A stretch of 5,200 nt of DNA, from contig CAUDHE010000129.1 of NCBI GenBank assembly GCA_958449275.1, positions 1-5,200 on the forward strand, written 5' to 3'. The position numbers and the translations under genes were made by a program. The stretch is from an uncultured Alistipes sp. (GTDB lineage Bacteria > Bacteroidota > Bacteroidia > Bacteroidales > Rikenellaceae). A model generated the notes under the pieces. It was not told the DNA's origin and made no database searches. It saw nothing but the letters and a program-made list of their open reading frames with translations. Below are positions 1 through 5,200 of this stretch, piece by piece (positions within the stretch are counted from its first letter, which is position 1; every line of letters starts with the position of its first letter).

Positions 1-431
1 CAGTCGGCGCGCTCCTCCACCGAGAAATTGGGGATATCCTCGCCCAGACTGCCAAGGAATATGTTACAGCTGCGGATTCCCTCGTAGAGGTTGCTGGCGC
101 CGCCGTAGCCGCCCCAATAACCCATGATGGGGTCCGACGAGTTGTTCCATCCGCGCATGATCTTGATGCCGCGGCAATAGGCGCGCGTGTTGGCCACGCC
201 CGAGTCGAGACGGCCGATCCATTCGTCGCCCATGAGCGCGAGCGAGTTGTGGAAAGCCTCCCAGTTGGGCATGAACGAATATGCGTCGGCCAGCGCATGG
301 TAGGCTTTGTCCTTGGTTTCGAATATGCTGTTCAGATCGACCGTATTGTCGGGCACTATGTCGAGATAGTCGCCGCAAGCGGTGAGGCCGAGCGCCAGCA
401 GGGTCGATATAAATATTTTACGTATCTTCAT
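1..431 (-). CDS. SusD/RagB-family outer-membrane nutrient-binding lipoprotein (partial, N-terminal part only)
   Basis: This is the beginning of a SusD-like surface lipoprotein. The start ATG is at 431-429; 143 codons are visible and the frame is still open at the left edge. The family usually runs to about 450-650 residues, so most of the protein is outside. Seen: a short basic N-terminus (MKIRK), a hydrophobic stretch (residues 6-18) and a lipobox LTAC with the lipidated cysteine at residue 19. The acidic, aromatic start of the mature protein (CGDYLDIVPD) is typical of SusD homologues. Residues 105-126 (YWGG through NLYEGIRSCNIFL) resemble the conserved N-terminal family segment with Tyr, Gly-Ile-Arg and Cys-Asn-Ile-Phe. 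In the family, this lipoprotein sits outside the outer membrane, binds glycan or another nutrient and caps the SusC barrel. It starts 15 bases after the SusC stop with no room for a promoter, so the two are almost certainly co-transcribed. The substrate cannot be deduced. Confidence 0.93.
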   Translation of the reverse strand, partial: MKIRKIFISTLLALGLTACGDYLDIVPDNTVDLNSIFETKDKAYHALADAYSFMPNWEAFHNSLALMGDEWIGRLDSGVANTRAYCRGIKIMRGWNNSSDPIMGYWGGYGGASNLYEGIRSCNIFLGSLGEDIPNFSVEERAD

Positions 432-446
432 TTGAGTGTAAGTTTT

Positions 447-3400
447 TTATAATGTTAATTGCAGACCGATGCTGAATACACGCTGAAGCGGATAAGCCAA
501 ACCGTTGCGGCCCATCTCGGGATCCCACATGTCGAATTTCGAGATCTTGAACAGGTTCGATCCCGAGAAGTATACGCGGCACACCTTGAACGGCGTCTTT
601 TTCAGAATACCGCTGTGCTCGATCGAGTAACCGAACTCCAGGGTCTTCAGACGCACCAGACGTCCGTTGCGCAGCCACCATGTCGAAGTCTGCGTATTGT
701 TGGCGTTGCTGCCGGCCGACAGACGGGGCCAGAACGTATCCGACACGGGATTGTTGGGGCTCCAGTGGTCGTCGGCGATAGCCTGCATGGCGTTGCGGTA
801 ACCCGTGAACGGAGCTATCGCGCTCGCGTTGATTATGAACGACACGCGGTCCTGGCCTTGGAAGAACGCCGAGAGATCCCAGCCTTTCCAGCCTACCGAG
901 AATCCGAATCCGTAGTTGATCTCGGGCGTGGTGGGATAGCCGATGGGCACCAGGTCGTCCTCCGAGATCTTACCGTCGTTGTTTATATCCTTATATTTGA
1001 TATCACCCGCCTGCGTGGTGCCGAAGCTCTGCGTGGGCGAGTTGGCCACGTCGGCCGCGTCGATGAACAGACGCTCGGCGATATATCCCCAAGTCTGAGT
1101 CACGGGATATCCCACCTTGCTGCGCCACGGAGTATTCTCGTAAGCTGGCTCCGAAGCCACCTTGTACTCGCCGTGAGCATAGGTGAAGTTGAAACGACCC
1201 GTTACGAACAGATCTTTGTTGATATACTTCTTGATATCGACCGATGCGTCGATACCGCTCGACGTCACCTCGCCCAAGTTACCGTAGATACTCACGCCCG
1301 AAGCCAGACCCATCGAGGGCGGCAGATCCTGACGTGCCATGTAGATCTTCGAACGGTTCTCGGTGAAATACTCTACCTGAACGTCGGCTATGTCGAACAG
1401 ATTGAACTCGATACCCATATTCTGCTTTTCGGCGATCTCCCACTGTATATCGGGGTTGGCGTAACGCGATATGGTGTATCCTCCGTAGTAGTTGGTAAAG
1501 GTGTTGCCCCAGCGATAGCCGTTGCCGCCGAAAGCGATATCCGACAGGAAGAAGAAGCGGTCCGCCGCGCTGGCAATGTTGTCGTTGCCGACCTTACCCC
1601 ACGAATACTTGAACTTGAATTTGGGCAGCACTTTGCTTACCGGCTCCCAGAACTTCTCGTTCGAGATCATGTAACCCACGCCGACTGCGGGGAACAGACC
1701 CCAACGCTTCGATTTGTCGAACTTCTCCGAACCGTTGTAGGTAAGCGAAAGCTCGGCCATGTAGCGGCTGTCGAACGAGTAGGTGAAACGTCCGCGAATA
1801 CCTTGGTTGCGCGCGGGCAGCGTCTCCTGAATAGTCGAACCTCCGTTGGTGTTCTTGTCCTCCTCCTGGGTGTAGATCACCACGGCACCCACATCGTGCT
1901 TCTCGCCGAACACGTTATTGTAATGGAGTCCGAGCTCGTAGTAGGTGTGCGCATTGGCGTCGCGCGAAGTGTCGGGATTGCCCAGCACCTCGGTACCCTC
2001 GTGCGACTGAGCCAGCACATAGGTGTCGGTGAACTCGTCGTACGACTCGAGCGAATAGAGATAGGGATCGTAGTTGCGCTTGCTCGAATACGAACTGTAG
2101 TTCGATATCGAAGCCTTGCCCTTGAACATCAGACCGCGGGTCAGGAAATCGAGATCCTGCTCCAGGGTGAACTGCGATGTGATGGTGCTCTCGAAACCGT
2201 CCTTATAACCCTTCACCATCTGCGCGTAGGGATTCGACATCGAGTTCGACGCGTCGGAACCGAACAGCACGTGCTTCACGCCCGCATACTTCTCGTCGGG
2301 TTCGTAATATTTCGGGAACTCTACGGGGTTACCCGCCATCACGCTCGCGAATATGTCGTCGGCATCGACGAACGGACCCGTATAGTCGCGGAACACCGAG
2401 TTGATGTTCACCTCGCCGCGGGTGGTGCGCGTAAGGTTGATGTTCACCTTCGCCAAGATGTTGAAGCGGTTTATGTCGATATTGTTCTTGAAGTTGTTCA
2501 GACGATTCTCCTTCAGCACGCCCGTATCGTTATCGTAACTTATGGCGGTGTAGTAGCGTACCATCTTTCCGCCGCCGCTTGCGTTGAGCGTATAGTGCTG
2601 GTTGTAGGCCACGTTCTTGAACATTTCGCTGTACCAGTCGATGTTGGGATAAGCCATCGGATTCAGTCCCAGCAGGGTGTTCTGTATCTTCTGTGCCGTG
2701 TATCGCGGCGCCAGAACGGGGTTGTCGTTATACTGCGCCTCGTTGTAAAGTCTCATGTACGATATTCCGTCCACCATCGCGGGCAGCTGCGTGGGGGTCG
2801 AGAATTTCGATTCGTGACGGAACGACACGGTGAGCGAACCCTCCTTACCCTGCTTGGTGGTGACCGAAATCACGCCGTTGGCGCCTTTCGAACCGTACAG
2901 AGCGGCTGCCGTGGCATCCTTCATGATCGAGAACGACTCGATGTTGTCGGGCTCCACGCGCGCCAGATCGTTCGCCGACACTTCGAAACCGTCGAGCAGG
3001 ATGAGCGGACTCTGCGCATAACCGAACGTCGTTACGCCTCGGATGAAGAACGTGGCGTTGTCCTGCCCGGGCTGACCGCTCTGCTGATACGAGATAAGTC
3101 CCGCCACGCGGCCCGCCAGAGCGGTGGTGAAGTTACTCGACGGCACCTTCAGATCCTTGGGATTGACCGCCTCGATAGAAGCCACGATCGACTCTTTTTT
3201 CTGTTTCGAGAACGCCACGACCACCACATCGTCCAAAGCTTCCTGATTGGGCACCATCTTGATATCGATGTTGGTCTTGCCCTTTACCGACACCGTCTGG
3301 TCGGCATAACCCATGAACGACACTTCGAGCATGTCGTTATCCTGCACGGTCAGAGGGGTGAACCGTCCGTCGGGACCCGTAATGGCTCCCGTCGTTGTAC

Positions 3401-3581
3401 CCTTAATGGCCACAGTGGCTCCGGCCAGCGGCTCTCCGTTCTCGTCAAGGACACGCCCTGAAATCTGCTTCTTTTGTTGCGAAACCTCCCGTGCCGCTCG
3501 ATCCGCCCGCTTGGCGAGGATCGGCGTGTGGGTAGTTACCAAACCGCAAAGAAGCACACACAAAAGTACTTTTCTCTTCAT
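447..3581 (-). CDS. SusC/RagA-family TonB-linked outer-membrane transporter, complete (1044 aa)
   Basis: This is a TonB-dependent importer that carries a nutrient, usually an oligosaccharide, across the outer membrane with its SusD partner. The order of parts is as follows. Residues 1-23 are a signal peptide (MKRK, hydrophobic core, PILA, with cleavage likely after Ala23). Residues 39-112 are a carboxypeptidase-regulatory-like domain (ISGRVLDENGEPLAGATV; GPDGRF; VSFMGY). Residues 117-123 (DDVVVVA) are TonB-box-like. The plug lies at about 130-245 with IRGV, SPLILLDGFEV and LYGSKGANGVISVTTKQGK. The remainder is the barrel, including an EF-hand-like DINNDGKISEDD (865-876) and a C-terminal WDPEMG...YPLQRVFSIG stretch typical of SusC. 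The length is normal and no N-terminal secretin/TonB domain is present. The start ATG at 3581-3579 was chosen because it places the signal peptide first. An in-frame ATG at 3815 would add 78 non-conserved residues before it. The last residue is Leu, not the usual aromatic. The transported substrate is unknown. Confidence 0.96.
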   Translation of the reverse strand: MKRKVLLCVLLCGLVTTHTPILAKRADRAAREVSQQKKQISGRVLDENGEPLAGATVAIKGTTTGAITGPDGRFTPLTVQDNDMLEVSFMGYADQTVSVKGKTNIDIKMVPNQEALDDVVVVAFSKQKKESIVASIEAVNPKDLKVPSSNFTTALAGRVAGLISYQQSGQPGQDNATFFIRGVTTFGYAQSPLILLDGFEVSANDLARVEPDNIESFSIMKDATAAALYGSKGANGVISVTTKQGKEGSLTVSFRHESKFSTPTQLPAMVDGISYMRLYNEAQYNDNPVLAPRYTAQKIQNTLLGLNPMAYPNIDWYSEMFKNVAYNQHYTLNASGGGKMVRYYTAISYDNDTGVLKENRLNNFKNNIDINRFNILAKVNINLTRTTRGEVNINSVFRDYTGPFVDADDIFASVMAGNPVEFPKYYEPDEKYAGVKHVLFGSDASNSMSNPYAQMVKGYKDGFESTITSQFTLEQDLDFLTRGLMFKGKASISNYSSYSSKRNYDPYLYSLESYDEFTDTYVLAQSHEGTEVLGNPDTSRDANAHTYYELGLHYNNVFGEKHDVGAVVIYTQEEDKNTNGGSTIQETLPARNQGIRGRFTYSFDSRYMAELSLTYNGSEKFDKSKRWGLFPAVGVGYMISNEKFWEPVSKVLPKFKFKYSWGKVGNDNIASAADRFFFLSDIAFGGNGYRWGNTFTNYYGGYTISRYANPDIQWEIAEKQNMGIEFNLFDIADVQVEYFTENRSKIYMARQDLPPSMGLASGVSIYGNLGEVTSSGIDASVDIKKYINKDLFVTGRFNFTYAHGEYKVASEPAYENTPWRSKVGYPVTQTWGYIAERLFIDAADVANSPTQSFGTTQAGDIKYKDINNDGKISEDDLVPIGYPTTPEINYGFGFSVGWKGWDLSAFFQGQDRVSFIINASAIAPFTGYRNAMQAIADDHWSPNNPVSDTFWPRLSAGSNANNTQTSTWWLRNGRLVRLKTLEFGYSIEHSGILKKTPFKVCRVYFSGSNLFKISKFDMWDPEMGRNGLAYPLQRVFSIGLQLTL

Positions 3582-3624
3582 TTGATAAATTTTAAGTAAA
3601 CGGTAAATAGTCCGGTCGTGCGAA

Positions 3625-3638
3625 CAAACCGCAAACCC
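3625..3638. repeat. tandem heptamer in the SusC leader
   Basis: CAAACCG and CAAACCC follow each other directly, so the minus strand shows GGGTTTG then CGGTTTG about 45 bases before the SusC ATG. The two TTTG cores resemble -33 boxes, but the sequence 20-odd bases downstream (TATTTACC) matches the -7 consensus poorly. It could be a small regulator half-site pair or chance. Confidence 0.25.
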
Positions 3639-3685
3639 GAGCCGACATTGCGTCGTCGATCGGGCACACTGCTTGTTACGCTTCG

Positions 3686-3693
3686 TAAAATTA
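3686..3693 (-). promoter_or_regulatory. weak -7 promoter candidate for the SusC/SusD operon
   Basis: The minus strand reads TAATTTTA, five of six fixed positions of TAnnTTTG. It would give a leader of roughly 100 bases before the SusC ATG. I see no TTTG box at the expected spacing upstream. SusC/SusD operons are often driven by regulator-dependent or ECF-sigma promoters that need not match the primary consensus, so this may be a chance AT-rich match. Confidence 0.2.
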
Positions 3694-3767
3694 AATTTTC
3701 TTTTCGATTGCCGCGGGCTGAACATGTTGCCCATGCCTCCACAAAATGAGGCCAATACGGCCACAAA

Positions 3768-3793
3768 TCCCGATCGGCAGAACGCGATCGGGA
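3768..3793 (-). terminator. perfect 9-bp inverted repeat after the acyltransferase stop; possible terminator or operator
   Basis: TCCCGATCG at 3768-3776 and CGATCGGGA at 3785-3793 are exact reverse complements around an 8-base loop. On the minus strand the hairpin lies about 58 bases beyond the acyltransferase stop and is followed only by ATTTGT, a poor U-tract. It could end acyltransferase transcription, or be a palindromic protein site upstream of SusC. The arms contain the self-complementary CGATCG, which occurs again at 3657-3662. Confidence 0.35.
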
Positions 3794-3850
3794 CTCCGAA
3801 GCCCAACGACGGCAAGATGCTTTCGCCCCGCCGTCCGCTCGAAAATTCAA

Positions 3851-4990
3851 TTATTTTTCGACCGACAGAAACCGCTTCGTCAAACGCTTGCGGATCGGTT
3901 CGTCATAGAATTTCAGACACAGCCACGCCAACGCCACCGAACCCGCGACCAGAACAGCGGCCCCGGGCAGCGACTGCCCGAAAGTAAGATCCCCGTTCTT
4001 CACCCACGCGAAATAGAGATATATGAACGGATAATGCACCATATATAAAGGGTATGAGATATCGCCCAAGAACTTGCATATACGAGCCGTAAACCGATCC
4101 GTCGCACGCCCCGAGGCGCCGATATACACCAGCAGCGGAAATACCGCGGCGACGCACAAAGTGTCGTACAATCCGTTCATCCACAGATGTTCGCTTCCGC
4201 CTATGCGCGGCACGGCAGCCGTGACCGCGATGGCTGCGGCGCCGATCCAGAACGCGCCCTTCACCTTCATCGGTCTGAACACACGCGACATCAGCAAACC
4301 CGCCGAGAACGAAAACAACAGGCGCAACGCTCCTCCCGCCATATTCTCCCCCGTCATGGCGAATCCCACGCAGATGTCGCCCAACGGTCCCGCCAAGGCG
4401 AACGCAGCCAATCCGCACCCCGCCGCCGCGACGAATATAGCGAGAAGTCGGGTCGAGAAACGGCGTATGAACAGCGCATAAAGCAGATTGCCGACATATT
4501 CGAACATGAGCGACCAACTCGGGCCGTTGAGCGGATACATCTCGCCCACGCCGCGGATCTCGAAACCCGTGGTTGCGGGAATCATCAACGCGTTCAACAG
4601 CGTCGAGAGGATCAGCATACCCGCCGATATTCGGGTTACATCCCACGCCGAGCAACCCTGAGTATAGAACATCGCTCCGCCGATGACGGCTCCCATGACG
4701 ACCATGGGATGCAGACGGATAAGTCGGCGTTTTATGAAATCCTTCACGCTCATCGTTTTCCATCTGTCGTCATAGGCATATCCCATGACGAATCCCGACA
4801 GAATGAAGAAGAAATCGACCGCCAGATAGCCGTGGTTGATTTTCTGATCCAAATGGCTCGTAGCATAGGCCTCGAAAAGGTGGAAACAAACCACCGTCAG
4901 GGCCGCCACGCCGCGCAAGCCGTCGAGTATATCGTAATGAGGTTTGGTATCCGCGAATGCCGCTGCCGAGATCTCCGTTTTTTCCGACAT
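3851..4990 (-). CDS. Acyl_transf_3 (PF01757-type) integral-membrane acyltransferase, 379 aa
   Basis: This is a polytopic inner-membrane acyltransferase. The family, which includes OatA, NodX and ExoZ relatives, transfers acetyl or other acyl groups to sugars of exopolysaccharide, O-antigen, peptidoglycan or other acceptors. Visible motifs are LDGLRGVAALTVVCFH (residues 22-37, with the conserved Arg26 and His37), GYLAVDFFFILSGFV (54-68), RRLIRLHPM (88-96), PSWSLMFEY (157-165) and FLGDISYPLYMVHYP (307-321). The tail YDEPIRKRL (362-370) is typical of the family. About ten hydrophobic segments are spread over the length. There is no added SGNH hydrolase domain, so this is the membrane module alone, and 379 residues is a usual size. 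The ATG at 4990 lies about 20 bases below a good promoter element, and the LDGLRG motif follows after a normal cytoplasmic lead of about 20 residues. The acceptor cannot be read from sequence. The gene is on the same strand as SusC but 269 bases before it, so a shared operon is uncertain. Confidence 0.93.
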   Translation of the reverse strand: MSEKTEISAAAFADTKPHYDILDGLRGVAALTVVCFHLFEAYATSHLDQKINHGYLAVDFFFILSGFVMGYAYDDRWKTMSVKDFIKRRLIRLHPMVVMGAVIGGAMFYTQGCSAWDVTRISAGMLILSTLLNALMIPATTGFEIRGVGEMYPLNGPSWSLMFEYVGNLLYALFIRRFSTRLLAIFVAAAGCGLAAFALAGPLGDICVGFAMTGENMAGGALRLLFSFSAGLLMSRVFRPMKVKGAFWIGAAAIAVTAAVPRIGGSEHLWMNGLYDTLCVAAVFPLLVYIGASGRATDRFTARICKFLGDISYPLYMVHYPFIYLYFAWVKNGDLTFGQSLPGAAVLVAGSVALAWLCLKFYDEPIRKRLTKRFLSVEK

Positions 4991-5017
4991 GGTCGATAAA
5001 TATTAAGGTTTCTCGCA

Positions 5018-5025
5018 CAAAGATA
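5018..5025 (-). promoter_or_regulatory. Bacteroidota-type -7 promoter element for the acyltransferase gene
   Basis: Read on the minus strand this is TATCTTTG, an exact match to the Bacteroidota primary-sigma -7 consensus TAnnTTTG. It would start transcription a few bases downstream, near 5010-5013, giving a leader of roughly 20 bases before the ATG at 4990. No TTTG-type -33 box is seen at the usual distance. However, an AT-rich tract at 5051-5065 lies where an upstream activating element could sit. This is the only exact match I found in either intergenic gap. Confidence 0.6.
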
Positions 5026-5068
5026 GTCAACCTGCCCGACATACGGAGCATAATATATAAGAAAGTAT

Positions 5069-5090
5069 TTGCGGCTCTTTGGAGTCGCAA
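5069..5090. repeat. 9-bp inverted repeat upstream of the acyltransferase
   Basis: TTGCGGCTC (5069-5077) and GAGTCGCAA (5082-5090) can pair around the 4-base loop TTTG. The single non-Watson-Crick position is G-U on plus-strand RNA but A-C on minus-strand RNA. Neither side carries a clear U-tract. It could be a terminator remnant of a gene to the right, or an operator about 60 bases upstream of the predicted acyltransferase transcription start. Confidence 0.35.
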
Positions 5091-5176
5091 TAATACGCAT
5101 GCGTCAGCCTACCTCGCGGCAGGAACGATTTCGGATTAAGGGCGGGCGCGGCGACGAAGCGTTAAAAATCGGAAAT

Positions 5177-5195
5177 CTTTTGATTGCTTCAAAAG
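5177..5195. repeat. AT-rich 7-bp inverted repeat near the right edge
   Basis: CTTTTGA (5177-5183) and TCAAAAG (5189-5195) are exact reverse complements around a 5-base spacer. This could be a weak terminator for a minus-strand gene ending beyond the edge, or a dyad operator. Nothing in the adjoining 100 bases reads as a recognisable gene on either strand, so the assignment stays open. Confidence 0.3.
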
Positions 5196-5200
5196 TGCCG

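Noticed and set aside
459..3461. 1000-codon plus-strand open frame opposite SusC
   Set aside because: It is in exact register with a clearly conserved SusC gene, begins at a TTG, and its translation is a low-complexity mix rich in Arg, His, Val and Glu with no recognisable domain. Codon bias of the sense strand explains it fully.
3582..3815. N-terminal extension of SusC from the in-frame ATG at 3815
   Set aside because: It would put 78 residues with no family similarity before a textbook signal peptide. The downstream ATG at 3581 is the sensible start.
3673..4048. Small plus-strand frames across the SusC-acyltransferase gap
   Set aside because: They run into the antisense of the acyltransferase, are Pro/Arg-rich, and have no promoter or family resemblance.
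3903..4763. 286-codon minus-strand frame overlapping the acyltransferase
   Set aside because: It is a shifted frame of the same strand, Arg/Gly/His-rich and without hydrophobic segments or motifs. The overlapping true frame has all the family signatures.
4187..4999. 270-codon plus-strand frame opposite the acyltransferase
   Set aside because: It is codon-register antisense of a gene with several conserved family motifs. Its product is charge-rich and domainless.
5101..5199. Possible 3' end of a gene entering from the right on the minus strand
   Set aside because: Two minus-strand frames are open from the edge for 20-30 codons, but neither tail is recognisable and such a length is expected by chance. 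More sequence to the right is needed to decide.
1..5200. tRNA, rRNA, CRISPR array, insertion sequence or phage gene
   Set aside because: I looked for clover-leaf arms with a CCA end, regular spaced repeats, transposase motifs and terminal repeats and saw none.

Overview
The window looks like chromosomal DNA from the phylum Bacteroidota, most likely order Bacteroidales. The evidence is an adjacent pair of SusC-like and SusD-like genes, AT-rich translation starts without Shine-Dalgarno motifs, and a Bacteroidota-type -7 promoter element (TAnnTTTG) upstream of one gene. Base composition is visibly above 50% G+C and codon choice leans to G/C endings. That suggests an Alistipes/Rikenellaceae-like lineage rather than a low-GC Bacteroides, but this is inference, not identification.

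All three supported genes lie on the minus strand, so transcription runs right to left. Positions 4991-5200 are a non-coding leader. It holds a good promoter candidate for the acyltransferase, an AT-rich tract behind it, and two inverted repeats. Positions 3851-4990 encode a 379-residue integral-membrane acyltransferase of the Acyl_transf_3 family. Positions 3582-3850 form a 269-base gap with a perfect 9-bp inverted repeat, a tandem heptamer and a weak promoter candidate. Positions 447-3581 encode a complete 1044-residue SusC/RagA-type TonB-dependent outer-membrane transporter. After only 15 bases comes the SusD/RagB-type surface lipoprotein (start at 431), cut off by the left window edge after 143 codons. 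No gene is supported on the plus strand.

The SusC and SusD products should form the usual outer-membrane complex: a surface lipoprotein lid captures a glycan or other nutrient, and a TonB-powered barrel below imports it. Such pairs usually head polysaccharide utilisation loci, so the enzymes that would reveal the substrate probably lie left of this window. The acyltransferase may modify a cell-surface or secreted glycan. It is separated from the SusC/SusD pair by a gap and may be an independent unit.

I see no clear new system. The most notable items are the complete absence of three codons over 1000 consecutive SusC codons (which creates a spurious 1000-codon antisense frame), the inverted repeats in both gaps, and the acyltransferase's position next to a transporter operon.
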